Made by a program: the position numbers and the translations under genes. A stretch of DNA of 64,000 nucleotides from Prosapia bicincta (taxonomy: Eukaryota; Arthropoda; Insecta; Hemiptera; Cercopidae). Under the pieces are notes generated by a model. That model was not told the DNA's origin. It saw nothing but the letters and a program-made list of their open reading frames with translations, and made no database searches. The DNA is taken from NCBI GenBank assembly GCA_036971475.1, contig JBAIZL010000003.1, forward strand, positions 108,935,070 to 108,999,069, written 5' to 3'. Positions within the stretch are counted from its first letter, which is position 1; each line of letters begins with the position of its first letter. Positions 33,526-45,775 of the stretch are shown in pieces.

Positions 33526-36500
33526 AATATTAGGTTTTACTTATTCAGATACATTAAAAAACTAAGAGGGAATTAAACAGGTTATAATTTCTGTGTGTGT
33601 CTGTGAATTACAATCGATGAATTACAAATTAAGCTAGATTTGCAGACAGGGACGACCAGTGGCTGAGTGTGTTGGTGTGTGTGTGTGTGAAAAGTGAGAG
33701 AGCGAGAGAGAGAGAGAAATAAAATGAGAGAGAGAGTGAGAGTAGAGGAATGGAATGAGAGAATTCAAATCAGTGATATATATATATACATCCACCAATA
33801 CAATTACAAATAAACCTATATCCCAAGACAGTGGGCTCAATAATTTTTCACACCGATTTAAGAGCGACTCACACTTTTACTAGTTATTTTCGTTTTACCA
33901 AATATTTTCTATATAATGTCATTAAATTCGCTAAAGATTTTCAACACTAAATCTCAGGGACTAAGGATTACCTCAGCAAGTATAACATGGGCCGATGCTG
34001 CAGATTGACAAAAAAATTTAAAACTCTTAAGCTTACTCGCTGAGAGTGGGCGCAATATTTCTAAGGTAAACCCTTTTCAGTTGTTTACAATCTTTAAATC
34101 TAGATTTCCTTTCTATGTATTTTATATCCATATTTATACAACGCGATATTTTATCATTTTAATTTTTGGCTAAATTTATAAGTATGTTTTTCAAATCTTC
34201 CCAATACGGTATGTTGTGTTTTCATGGCATATCCTAGAGCCTTGAGCTATTGTGTTACAGGAGGGGAAAGCGGGCGTAACAAAAACAAAATTTCAAAATG
34301 AAACTCCAACCTTGGATTAAAACTTACTGACCTAGTTGTGTCGTTTCAATTAAAGCCTTTACATATCAGAACCCAATGAAACCAAATACCCAACTACTCA
34401 TACATTACAACAATTATAATCAACTCACCTTTGCGCACAGCACGATGCGGGGTAGCCAGTCTGTTTGCACTGTAAATTTAAAAATAACATTTATTGTTCT
34501 CCTTTATAACCCTATTTTACATTAGGTCTATGTTCACTATGTTGTCTCTGACATTAAATCAACTACCGATAGGCTACATTAGCCTATTATTTGAATAGCC
34601 CTTTGAAAATAACAATATTTCTTTTTACAATAAATATTCACTAAGATTTAAGCATTGAGTTGTCCATATACTTACTTGTTTTCCTTATTATTAATAATGT
34701 CACTTAAATTTTACGAAATTTCCATAATGTTTCACAAACAAACACTTTAACATAAACAAGTAACAAATATTTTAAACAAAACAAACCTTTTCTATATCCA
34801 ACAAAACGTTTTTTAAAGACTTTTTCGTATAAAATTCCTCACATTTTTATTTAAGCATAATTCTTCTTTAATATATTTTTTGATTTACTTTGTACATATA
34901 ATATATTTGTGTTATTAAAATCAATAAAGAAGACTTTATAACTAATATCAAGAGTTATGTTTGTAGAATACAGTCCTAAGCTAATCATGTGTGAGCAATT
35001 ACATAAATAAAAAAAAGAATTTTAAACTTAATATTCGTTTACTTTATAATGATAGTTTTTCAGAATTATTTATTTTAAGAATTTTCGCTTCAAGAAATCA
35101 AATTATTTGAAGCCAGTCTTTTGGGTTACATGAATACCTTAGTTTTTGTCATTAATAAATACAAACTGCGTTGAGAATACGAGATATTTACATTCAGTTT
35201 TAAAGATTCTACAGATAGATGTAAGCGGTAAATAAAACCGATATTTTTAACGGAACAGAACAGTTGTAACTTACATTGCTTCAAACATACTTTGCACACT
35301 TGTTAGGATATTTACAATTATTTGTAATTAGGAAAAGATAACCTCACACAACCTTAAAGCACATACAAAGTAATTGCTATGAATGCATAGTAAAGAATAG
35401 AAATAATATCAAATAATACTTATAAAATACAATATCTTTCCTACAACATAAATATAATTTTATATAGACTTAGGCTACATAACTGTGATTAGGGCGTGAT
35501 AAAGTTATTTGTGTAATTTAACTATTCTGCTTTATAACTAATATAAAATCTTTAGCTTGATAAAAATAATTTTACAAAACAATAAAGGAAACCTCAAAGA
35601 TAATTAATATTAGAAACCAATTACACTTTCTTTTAATCTGAAAACCTTCACACAAAATTGCTAAAATGCCTCTAGTTGGCTGTGGCAGTCTCGACATCCT
35701 TCCTTTGATAAAATTATTTGTGTAATTTAAATCTTCTTCTTTATAACTAATATAAAATCTTTCGCTTGATAAAAAACAAATTTACAAAACAATAAAGGAA
35801 ACCTTAAAGATAATTAAAATTAGAAACCAATTACACTTACTTTTAATCTGAAAAATCTTCACACAAAATGCCAAAATACCAACGCATTCATCAAAGTTTC
35901 AAACTAATAAGAAAATATAACCTACAAGCTAATAAACGCACTGATCAAATAAACAGCTGATTCTATTGTTGTCCCAAGTCTAGATCGCAGCGATATGAAT
36001 TCGTCACTGCAGTTGGCTGTTGCCTTCCGACATTCTTCCTTTAGATTACAAGCATAAGTTATTACGTTGGCAATGAGTGTGATAGCCTGAATGCTTTGTT
36101 TTATATTTAGACAGTTAAATTTATTGCGTTGTATATTTATGCTGCCTTTTGCGGTAAATCTTGCACATGGAAAATTATTAAGAAGTCAATGTGACAAATA
36201 TTTCGAAAAAAGTGAACGAATCTGGATTGTTGAAAAGGTTCGTAGAACCCCCCCCCCCCCAGTGGATTTGCCCATGCCTCTGATAACCATTCCTAACATT
36301 TTATACTTTCAAAAAATAAAAAAGACTTTTTATTAAGTATGGACCGCCAATTTTTTAAGACCTGTGTAAACTCCTTATTTAACTACCCCAATAAAAATAC
36401 GATTTTAATTTTTAAATGTTAAATATTATAAGTTGAAAGTATACAATATATTTATTTCAACCCATTTGGCTTAAAATAAACGATAACATATGATTTCATA

Positions 36501-36530
36501 AAACAGTTGATTTTGTGTCCTAATCGTATA
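33522..36530 (+). repeat. Repeat C, copy 3
   Basis: Aligns with C2 from TATAATATTAGGTTTTACTT and with both C1 and C2 through the body. It has a duplicated block: GATAAAATTATTTGTGTAAT...AAACCTYAAAGATAATTA occurs at about 35500-35605 and again at 35706-35815. A run of 13 C lies at about 36248. The right part matches C2 up to CAGTTGATTTTGTG (36505-36518); the right end beyond that is missing. GT/AG tract at 33673-33742. Confidence 0.8.
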
Positions 36531-36574
36531 GCGTATGTTACTATTTATAATATACTATTTTTATTAATTGTAAT

Positions 36575-36576
<2 letters not shown>

Positions 36577-36636
<60 letters not shown>

Positions 36637-36816
36637 ACGTTTTCTTTTTTAATAATTTAAAACAACATAGGTTATTCAAATATAAGAATATTTATTTATT
36701 TATATCCAAATCTTCTCGTTGGTAAACAGTACCAACATCATCCAATGTTTACCAACAAAAAGCTTTGGATATAAATTATTCAATATTCTTGTATTTGAAT
36801 AACGTATGTTGTTTTA

Positions 36817-36861
<45 letters not shown>
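36577..36861. mobile_element. Degenerate palindromic Penelope-type element
   Basis: The arms at about 36649-36742 and 36744-36815 are complementary (AAAACAACATAGGTTATTCA on the left against its complement on the right) and bounded by (AT)n at 36577-36631 and 36820-36861. The left arm (minus strand) retains GATGATGTTGG...CCAAC but has GAGA for GAAA. The right arm has lost the CTGATGA side. It belongs to the 7.1, 47.8 and 53.8 kb family but is older. Confidence 0.6.
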
Positions 36862-36866
<5 letters not shown>

Positions 36867-37480
36867 GTTATATAACTAAGTATTGTAGAATTAGCTACTA
36901 TTAAGATGACCTATGATTAATTTTGCAAATGCAGGTTATCTGTATTGTACACCTGCGGACAATAGTCAAGTCAGTGTGTAGCGAACTTTAGAACAGTACA
37001 GTTGCCTCCACTCCAACTGAATGTACATCAGTTGTTATTTTTTAAGCCTAATTTTGCAATAATTTCTAAGAAGTTATTCTAAATTAAAGAAAAAATTTGT
37101 AAAAATAAAATCATTTTTAAAAACATTTCGTGCCTTATAAAACAAGTAACTGGTAGGACATCTTGGGAAAACTAATGAATATAATTTTTATCGATGTAAA
37201 TCGGTAACCAAGATACTGCAACCGCGATAACATAGCAGAGTGTATATCTGCAACGATATCGAATAAAACCCGTAGAGCGATTATCTACAAGAAGAATGCT
37301 TCCCTCAAAGTGAAAAGTGAAAGTGCTATTTGTTGAGTATCAATACGCGTTGTGTTCCCAACGAGCAAAGTATTTTGGATTGCACTGTAAATAGATTCTA
37401 GAAAATATTATTAAGTAAAAGATTGTAATATTTTCACTATACATTTTAATTTTTGTTTTGAAATTAAATATATAAGAAAA
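36862..37480. other. Possible leader/LTR of the gag relic
   Basis: Unique sequence between the palindrome and the gag-like frame. It would contain the promoter and leader of the retroelement, but I see no defined LTR ends or primer-binding site. Confidence 0.35.
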
Positions 37481-38040
37481 ATGGCTACCCCAACTTTAAA
37501 GAAGGATTTCTTAGATATGATACCAGAATTTTCTGGAGAGCCTAAAATGCTAAATAGATTTGTCACAATTTGTGATAAAATAGTAACTAAATTCTTTGTT
37601 GCTAATAATCCTGATGACTTTCAAAATGAATATTTGATGTTCTCAGTTTAAGCAAATCTAAAAGGACAAGCTTTAGAATTAGTTGTAAGTTCAAACAGTT
37701 ATAACTGGCTAGATGTTAGACAAATTCTTTTAACTAGTTTCCTAGATAAAGGAGATTGTTTTACATTAAATCTTGAAATGGCAGAGCTAAAACAAGAAGT
37801 AAGTGAATCTCCTTTTAAATTTTATGAAAGGATGAAAAAATAATTACATTTACTAATAGCATGTTTTATTAATATAGAACCATTTAAAGATGTTCGTACA
37901 ATGTGTGATTATGTTCAAAGATTAGCATTAAGAGTTTTGTTAAGAGGTCTTCAAGAGGACTAGGGTCTTTAATGAGGACTAAAAACCCCAATGAAACCCC
38001 TAATGATTTTCAATTAAAAAAACACAAAATGTATACACAA
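37481..38040 (+). pseudogene. Retrotransposon gag-like relic
   Basis: Starts at ATG 37481 and reads MIPEFSGEPKMLNRFVTICD early on, then NLKGQALELV, then FLDKGDCFTLNLEMAELKQ and SPFKFYERM. The pattern (xIPxFxGxxxxLxxFI; GxAxxLV; LxxxLxxLKQ; SVxxFxxRM) is that of gypsy-group insect retrotransposon Gag. In-frame stops at about 37650 and 37842 break it, and no zinc knuckle, protease or polymerase follows. Probably a decayed 5' fragment. Confidence 0.65.
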
Positions 38041-38407
38041 CCGAAAAAACAATCAGTTTATCAGAAAGGTTAAAATTATACCGTAAGAAAACCAATACAC
38101 CCAAAGACTAGTTATCAACAAATACCTAGGGGTTGAGCCCCCTCCAAACCATTGCCCTGGCTACGCTCCTGATTGTCATCATAAACTATTCATACAAACA
38201 GGATCTTCACTCCGTTACAATTTACAACACTCTTCTCGCGTACAATATAAAATATAACACTATCTTTATATATTCTTGTTAATGCCAAACGCCAGTCAAG
38301 TTCTTACACTGGTTGCAAATTGTCTCGCGCTGTAAAAGTACGCTATGCTCTGATCAGGTGTTGCTATCATCAAAAGCGTTGCAGGGAGAGAACGTAATAA
38401 CTAAATA
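38041..38407. other. Unassigned DNA with a hAT-like terminus
   Basis: At 38125-38171 the minus strand reads CAGGAGCGTAGCCAGGGCAA then a G-rich GGAGGGGGCTCAACCCC. Many animal hAT elements begin CAGNGGCGTAGCCAGG, so this may be one end of a small hAT element extending leftward. No matching opposite end was found. Confidence 0.4.
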
Positions 38408-38673
38408 CAATAAAACTCCCGCTTATCCGACATAATGACGGTGGAACCATTTCGGATGAGCCATTCTAAGTATCCTAAAGTATATTTCTTCAAGTAAAAC
38501 GACATAAAAACGTTTCTACTGTAAAATATCACAATAGTTGTATTTTCTAAGAAAACAACCTTCCGCACCTCCTCCACGTTTACCGTGTTGGCGTAAAACT
38601 CGTCACGGAACAGCTCCAATTTGGCTTTTTAAGCCGGATTTCGGTTAAGGGTAGGTCAGATAAGACGAGGCTG
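38408..38673. mobile_element. Small pogo/Tigger-like DNA transposon relic
   Basis: The left end CAATAAAACTCCCGCTTATC and the right end, read on the other strand, CAGCCTCGTCTTATCTGACC are imperfect inverted repeats of the CAGTA-AACCTCGCTTATCCG type seen in the pogo/Tigger group. TA dinucleotides flank both ends (38406-38407 and 38674-38675), fitting a TA target duplication. The inside contains a minus-strand frame (38401-38619) that could be a transposase fragment. At about 266 bp it is a deletion derivative. Confidence 0.6.
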
Positions 38674-38679
38674 TACTAA

Positions 38680-40584
38680 CGAACACCAACACACAATAAT
38701 TAATTCTTCAGTAAGTTAAGTTGGCAAAGTCATCGTCAGTGACTATAGCTAATATAACATGTACACTTCAAGAATACGGTTAAAATTATAACAATTTACT
38801 AACACTATATTTACATAAGTTTAGTCAGATTAGTTATAGCTTAGACTATTCACTGAACTAATGAGTTTTGATGAATTCATCAGAGATACTCGCCCATGAT
38901 GAAGACTGTCTTTATATTAAAAATACTTTTTTATTCAACCAATGAAATAATTTTTTCAACCCCTAATGGATGGCAATTGATGTTAATAGAGTTTTTCCAA
39001 ATATTTATTTAATTATTAAATTTGTAAAAGATGATGTCTTAGACGCGTTTAAACTGAATGACTACGTGTTTGAAATCCAGCACTTAGGCATTGAGGTAAC
39101 ATTTCCTTAGCCAGAAATTCAATACATAGGATGTATATGCAATTATAAGAGAATGGTTCCTTGCGATAATCAAGCATTACAAGAGAAGGAAGAATGATAA
39201 GTTATAGACCACCATCAGCTTCATAAATTAGAAACTAAAAAAAGTAATCAAATAAAAAGTCTCCAAACAAAAATTATAGTTTATCACCATATACTGTATA
39301 AAGAAGGAAATTGAAAAATTGCAAGGAAATTCGATTTCTATTTTCCCACTTAATATTGTGATTCAAACATATCTATGTATATATTTATAATAAATGTCAC
39401 TATAAATTAAAAAAAAACTAAATTAAAATCTTTCTTTGTTAACCTCAGTAGGAATGACTTTAAAAAGATTTTGTGTATATTGTGTTTAATATTGTGATTA
39501 CTACTGTGCTAAGATTATATCTATTTCCCACAGGTTTGGCAATATCCCACAGGTTGTAATTGCGTCACAGATAAGTCACAAGAGTACATCCTAAACAACT
39601 AGGAGTTACTAAAGGCAATAAGACTCAAGGCTAGTCTATAAACATATACGGCAAGATATAGAGTCTCCGGGTTATGTGCTCCCATACAAGCTGAGAGAGC
39701 TTGCTGAGTTCCTAAACGTATTTAGTTTAAAGTAAAATGATTGCTCACCTCCACTTGGTATGATAATGTTTATATTTTAAATCCATTATTTCCTTAAATA
39801 ATTAATGAAAAGTTTATAAAACTTAATATTTTTTACATTAAAGAATTGGCTTTGAGTTTAAGATAAACTAATAGTTTTTGTTGTTAACGAATTATCTCTA
39901 GCGTGGTTTCTTGTTTCACCTTGTCACTTGATCGCCCAGCCACTTACTAATATTTTTCTTATTTTAATTACCTCTGCTATTCTAGAAAGGCTTTTATACA
40001 ATACGTAAACTTTACTTCCCATCACTAACACCTCTGACTACTAGATTATACCCCTTACTTAATATCACATACTACTTTAGTGAGTTTACTTCTTTTTATT
40101 TTAGTTTTACAACTTGTTCCAAAACTACCCTGACGCCGCCCCTCCCACCGAGTCCTGGAGTTTGACTAACTCGTGTTTCCTTTGGATAGTTTCCATATGG
40201 GTTACATCCTCTTCAAAATATATTGGCTACTTTATGCCGCTAATTTTTCTTCTGTCTTATCAGAACGAATCCTGCTTCGCTTTATCTTTGGCTTCGGTGG
40301 GAAATTTGGGGTTTTTATGCATTTGTAGAGATTTTTCTCCATAAATGGCAAGATCTCTCGATGCCGAACTTAACTCTCCCCTCCAGTGATTGAGTCCACT
40401 TTCCCTACTATGTAGTCTTTCGAAGTCTAATATTAGTTATGGTACGCGCAGTAACCCTTTTTTGCCGAAAGTTCTACGACTGACTGGGCTTTGATAGGCA
40501 GCGACAGTTTGCTACAATCTCTTGCAGTTCAAATATTTTACAAACATATTCCCTAACCTATAGAATTTCGTGTAAAATTTTCCC

Positions 40585-40585
<1 letters not shown>
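38680..40585. other. Unassigned DNA, no gene confirmed
   Basis: Mostly AT-rich. A GC-balanced patch at about 40115-40545 stands out and carries a 76-codon frame (40114-40344) preceded by a pyrimidine-rich ATTTTAG. I could not match it to a protein family or repeat; it may be an unidentified element. Confidence 0.4.

Positions 40586-40587
<2 letters not shown>

Positions 40588-40670
<83 letters not shown>
40588..40670. repeat. (AT)n-(AG)n compound microsatellite
   Basis: About 48 bp of AT passing directly into about 36 bp of AG. Confidence 0.97.
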
Positions 40671-40672
<2 letters not shown>

Positions 40673-41177
40673 AGACAGACGGACAGAGAGGGAGAGCGAG
40701 AGAAAAAAACGATAGGAAAGGGGTATAATTTAGAAATTGTTGCTGACTTGAACACCGGCATTTGTGTGTGAGCAGATATAAGTTTTAAATATAATAACTA
40801 AGAATAAAATTTCCAATATATATAAAAAGAAAGGAACAAATAAAAGTAACTTACAAAACGACTGAGTCTTGTAGAACGCAGGGATTTCCATTTTTAGCGG
40901 AAATAGTGCGGAATCACTTGTAACAAATATTGCATCCTTTTTATAAACTATTTCCCCCTTCCTCTTCTTCTTCACTGTCTTCAGGAATCACCTCGAGAAT
41001 AGGAACGACCTTTACTCTCAGGTATGCGCTTGACAAATAGCTAAGCATGTCCTCATCGAAAACTACTGTAAAGGTAGAAATTTGAATAAATCTTGTCACA
41101 TAATACGATATTTATAAGTAATATAAATACGATAATAAACTATCAGGTAAACCTAAAGCTTGCATACATGCATATCG

Positions 41178-41179
<2 letters not shown>
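40671..41179. other. Unassigned DNA
   Basis: An 81-codon minus-strand frame (40730-40975) is lysine-rich at its start and unrecognised. No repeat match noted. Confidence 0.35.
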
Positions 41180-41225
<46 letters not shown>

Positions 41226-41227
41226 CC

Positions 41228-41280
<53 letters not shown>
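41180..41280. repeat. Two adjacent (AT)n tracts
   Basis: AT runs at 41180-41222 and 41231-41280 are separated only by TTACCCTA. Confidence 0.97.
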
Positions 41281-41283
<3 letters not shown>

Positions 41284-41394
41284 GTACTATGTTGATGAAT
41301 TTTTACAAAATAATTGTTCTCTATATCATAGCTAATGTTCTTATTTTTCATAGATTCTTGAAGAAGTTTCATCCTAATGGTGAAGATAATATTA

Positions 41395-41837
41395 AACACC
41401 AATATTTGAGTGAAAATAAGAGACGGAGAGAGAGAGACAGGGTAACAGAAAGAAGCATTGAACGGAAAGACAGAGACGGAAATATATTAAGTAAAAAGAG
41501 GATAGAAAATGCGGGATTGAGGAGAGGGAAAGAAACAGTAAGTGGTGGAAAAAAGGGGAAGATGAAAAGGAAGAAACCATAAACACAGACAGAGCAAAAC
41601 TATTTCATAGTAAGAAAATGTGTTTTTGTTTTCCAAAGACACTCTTTCCAGAATATAAGACAAAATACGTATTTGTAGAAACGTGTATAAAGAGACCTGC
41701 AAGAAAGAAATATTTGTCGAGAAGTATGTAGCGAGAAGAATATTTGGTGACAGGGAAATGATAAATGTTTAATGGAAATAATTTAAAATTCGATTATTTT
41801 TTTTAAAACAAAAACGGCATACTATATGAAATTACTG
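41395..41837. other. Purine-rich tract
   Basis: The plus strand is strongly A/G-rich (GAGACGGAGAGAGAGAGACA and onward to about 41600). It keeps a lysine/arginine/glutamate-rich 97-codon frame open (41289-41582) that I regard as compositional. A second purine-rich patch lies at 42340-42450. Confidence 0.5.
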
Positions 41838-42928
41838 GTATATACAATTTTTAGTGATAAGAGACAATGAAATGTCAATTATAACGAACCAAAAAGGATT
41901 GTACCCAATGGGAAAGGATCATGAGATAAATGCAGAAATAGGAGAAAAGTCTTCTAAATAAGAAGCAGGCAGTTTCTATACCCGTGAAAAATGACTACCA
42001 CATTAAAAGTCACATAATTATGGCGATTTAAATTTAACTACCTTTTATGCTTAAAAATAATCTTCTTGATAAAATCTGTGTTTTTACAAAGGTGTTATAA
42101 ATTTATCACAAAGTTTACTAAAAAAATAAATTTAAAGGAAATATAAAATACTTTTAAATATTCTAAGAAAAGTACTAACCCAAACTAGGATCTATGTTTG
42201 CATGAGCATTATCTGGTAAACCTTTTACTTTAGGATTAAAATCTAAACTAAATGTTTTAAATCTTTCCTTACATTCAACTTTTACATATTTTTAGGCTGG
42301 ACTTGCATTGCCTGGTATCAATGACAGGAAACAAAGTAATTAAAAAGAATGGATAAAGGAAGGAATATAAGAATAGTAAGTGGGGGGAAAATGTTAGGAG
42401 GTAAGAGGCAATTGTGAGGGAGGGAAACACGGTTCTACATGGGAAGGGAAATAGCCCAAGTGCATCGATACAAAGGCTTTTGCTAATGGATAATAAATAA
42501 CTTACATCTACATTTCCGGTGATAAGGTAGGAACATCCAAAGATTTACCCGAAACATAGGCCTACATAAGGCTCTAGGTAGGCTGTCTTTAGCAATTGTA
42601 AGTGTCGGCAACCACAGATAACCTAACCTTACTTCCACCATGTGTATTCGTACTAGATAGATAGATCTATAGAGTTGCATCACTCTAACTGTAATGCAAA
42701 ATACAAGATAGAAAATCACTTCTAGGCTTTTAAAAAGTGATAGCAACAGTTTTTTAGATGAAAGGGATTAATCCAAGGCTTTTATCTTCGGCCACACTCC
42801 TTGCCAAAAAGTGCGGGAAAACATTTGATAATTATGAAGAAATCAAATACGTGGCTTCGTTTGTTGCCAGCTAAGGAGTGTAAAATCGGCATCAAAAAAG
42901 TGGAAGCACGCTACGGGTGCCTACCCCA
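41838..42928 (+). repeat. Repeat E, copy 1
   Basis: Matches E2 (46337-47285 plus 48190-48385). Landmarks are TTTTTAGTGATAAGAGACAA, GGCAGTTTCTAT, TGACTACCACA, GGATCTATGTTTGCATGAGC, ATCGATACAAAGGCTTTT and CAATTGTAAGTGTCGGCAA. It is continuous here across TATAGAGTTGCATCACTCTA, whereas E2 is interrupted by about 0.9 kb at that point. Non-coding. Confidence 0.8.
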
Positions 42929-43905
42929 GTGGTTCCCAACTGGAACTAACCCCTAAGGGTAAGCGGGCAATGTCTTAGGAGTCAGTGAGATGTCACTGAT
43001 ATTAAAATATTTATATTTGACACATTCACTGCGGCCGTATCCAACCGTTGCATTCATCGAGAGGCTTTGGTATAAAAGATATTGCCTGAAGTGTTGCATA
43101 AAACTCTCAATGAGGTAGTTAATAACGTATTAACTACATTAAAGCTTTGCCGTCTAGATTGTTTTATTACATTGTTTTATAAATGTTTTATTACAAATTT
43201 GTCCACAATATAAGAGTTTCCGAGTCTTCTGATGAAAACATAATAAACCAAATTAAGGACAGCATAACTGACCACCCTCAAAGATTAGCAACCCCTTTCA
43301 GGAATACTTTCCTGGGCCAGATCCTAATGAGAGTTGGATTAGAACTCAGTTCAGCTTCCCTGAAATAGAAAAGATCCAGAGTGCTTAAGAAGAGGAACAA
43401 GATCGACTTGAACTGACCGGCAGTGGCTGTGGCACACAAAAAATGTTTTTAATAGCAAGAACATTGAAGAATGTCGTTTGCCAAAAAGACTACAATACAC
43501 TTAGCAATAAGGCAATTATTGTAATACTACATTAATTTTCAAACTACCTACAGATGTGAACATGCATCCTCAACTATGTACTTCATGAAAAATAAATATA
43601 GGAATCGGCTTGATATGCAGTATGATATCATAGTATAAGTGTCAAGTATGGAAGCTAACATTTCTTCAATCATGAACTCAAAGTACAGATTCAACTCATC
43701 TCACGGAAATCATTGTTAAGATATGATTTGTTGCAATTATAACAGACTTTTGATTTTTGTGTTTACTTCATTAAATTCTTATTCGAAATACAATAATAAT
43801 ATAAATAAGTTTAACAAATTTCGTCTGGACCTACGAACTCTAACATGTGATAGTTTTATATTTGTATCTTAAATAAAAATAAAACTTCTTGAATCTACTT
43901 GTAGA
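42929..43905 (+). pseudogene. Decayed hAT (ZBED/Buster-type) element, copy 1
   Basis: Begins with CAGTGGTTCCCAACTGG, a typical hAT terminal inverted repeat, preceded by GCCTACCC. Then comes transposase relic: HREAL (about 43055), VNNVLTTLKLC-like, a SSDENIINQIKDSITDHPQR stretch (43183-43300) and the C-terminal KNKYRNRLDMQYD-like segment near 43590. Stops and shifts abound. The N-terminal zinc-finger and catalytic N-terminal parts are absent. The 3' end is cut by the (AT)n at 43914. Confidence 0.7.
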
Positions 43906-43912
43906 TTCTTGA

Positions 43913-43913
<1 letters not shown>

Positions 43914-43975
<62 letters not shown>
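43914..43975. repeat. (AT)n microsatellite at start of D2
   Basis: About 62 bp of pure AT at the position equivalent to 5334-5439 in D1; D3 lacks the expansion. Confidence 0.97.
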
Positions 43976-43979
<4 letters not shown>

Positions 43980-44370
43980 GAGTCTAACAGTGGTTTATTC
44001 GTAACTGACGAGTTATACCGCCTAGAGGCCACGAATATATATTGATATAAGCACAATTAGGTTAGATAATTTGATTAGAACGCAATCTCCAAAGTTTTTA
44101 AGCTTCATATTTTTGTTTTCAAACTAAGAAAATATGATTCAAAATATTTTTAGGAAACCATGGTAATGTAAATACAGCGTTTGTTTAATTGTTGTACGAT
44201 TTAATTAACTACTGTAATCTAAATATGTTTTACCTTTTATATTTACACATTTAGTTACAATTAAATTTTTGTAGGTCAACAACTTTTAAAAAACGTAGTG
44301 CTTTGCCAACGTTCGTCTTAATATTCAAAATAAATCACTACAGGCCTGGTCTAACGGAGAAGCTCATCAA

Positions 44371-45010
44371 TTAGGGCGAGGAAAAGGCCTTCCCCTTAAA
44401 TCCCTCGGGAGACTTCTCATATTCCAGTGATTCTGGTTCTGCCTGGCGTCATCGAACGTAAAACCATAGTGAATAATGGTCATCTGCATTATAAATGCTG
44501 ATTAACAACTACCCTGGCCCTGGATGGTCCTACGTTTACGAGGACGCATCGACCTTGGGTTCTTACAAATCCCTCGGGAGCTTCTCATAGTCCAGTGGTT
44601 CTGGTTCTGCTTGGCGTCATCGAACATAAAACCATAGTGAATAATGGTCATCTGCATTATAAATGCTGATTAACAACTACCCTGGCCCTGGATGGTCCTA
44701 CGTTTACGAGGACGCATCGACCTTGGGTTCTTACAAATCCCTCGGGAGCTTCTCATAGTCCAGTGGTTCTGGTTCTGCCTGGCGTCATCGAACATAAAAC
44801 CATAGTGAATAATGGTCATCTGCATTGTAAATGCTGAATAATAACCACCTTGTCCCGGAATGGTCCTACGTTTACAAGGATGCATAGGCTTTAGATTCTC
44901 CCAAATCCCTCGCGAGCTCCTCATATTCCAGTGATCCTGGTTCTGACCAGTATCATCAATATAAAACCGCAGTGATTGATTTATCATCTGCATTATAAAT
45001 TAACCATTAC
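44371..45010. repeat. 168-bp tandem repeat, about 3.7 units
   Basis: CCCTCGGGAG-type starts occur at 44402, 44571, 44739 and 44907. Units share CTTCTCATAGTCCAGTGGTT, GCGTCATCGAACATAAAACC and CTACGTTTACGAGGACGCAT. The middle units are nearly identical while the last is diverged. Because 168 is a multiple of 3, minus-strand frames stay open (44670-44993). D3 has one unit at about 55070-55230. Confidence 0.92.
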
Positions 45011-45257
45011 CCTGCCCCTTCCAACGGCCAGAAGGACCGATGCAAATAAATCTGGTATTAGTATAGATAAATGAAACTAAGCCTAGATTAGGTAAATAGA
45101 TCAATCAACTCATATACCAATTATTTCATAGTATTATAATAAAAATGTTAAATATAGGGAAAATCAATGTAGAGTAAAGTAATTAGAGCTAAGTAAACTG
45201 GGAATGTTAGAATAAATTAGAACATTAATTAGGCTAACGGCTAATAGACCGAGTCTA

Positions 45258-45775
45258 GATTTAGAGAGGGACTGAATGAATGTGTCGTTTGTTGCGTAGG
45301 GACATGACTGAATAAGTGAGTAAAGAAAGGGAATGGGCCATTGGTGTGTTCCAAACAGGTAAGCGGGCGTGAGGTGTATCTAGGGACAGGTGGTGTACAC
45401 GTAAGGTGGGGTCGGTGTAATCGTGGATAGGTTTAGAGAGGGACTGAATGCATTTGTCTATTGTTGCGTAGGTGCATGACTGAATAAGTGAGTAAAGAAA
45501 TAGAATGGGCCATAGGTGTTTCTACAAATAGGTAAGTGAGCGTGAGGAGTTCCTACGGATATGTGGTGTACAAGTAAGGCGAGGTCGGTGTAATCCTGGA
45601 TAGGTTTAGAGAGGGACTGAATGGATGTGTCTATTGTTGCGTAGGTACCTGACTGAATAAGTGAGTAAAGAAAGGGGATGAGCCATAGGTGTTTCTCCAA
45701 ACAGGTGAGCGAGCGTGAGGTGTTTCTAGGGATAGGTGGTGTACAAGTAATTGGGGTTGGTGAATAATTCTTTAA
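45258..45775. repeat. About 172-bp tandem repeat, three units
   Basis: TTAGAGAGGGACTGAATG occurs at 45261, 45432 and 45605. Each is followed by a TTGTTGCGTAGG block, ATGACTGAATAAGTGAGTAA and a GGTAAGCGGGCGTGAGG-like block. D3 has one unit (55725-55880). The plus strand is poor in C. Confidence 0.9.

Noticed and set aside
41289..41582. Lys/Arg/Glu-rich 97-codon frame as a nuclear protein
   Set aside because: Compositional consequence of a purine-rich strand; begins next to an (AT)n tract and has no domain.
42929..43020. A complete small hAT MITE within E1
   Set aside because: Only one terminal repeat is present in this interval; it reads better as the left end of the larger hAT relic, although an independent fragment is not excluded.
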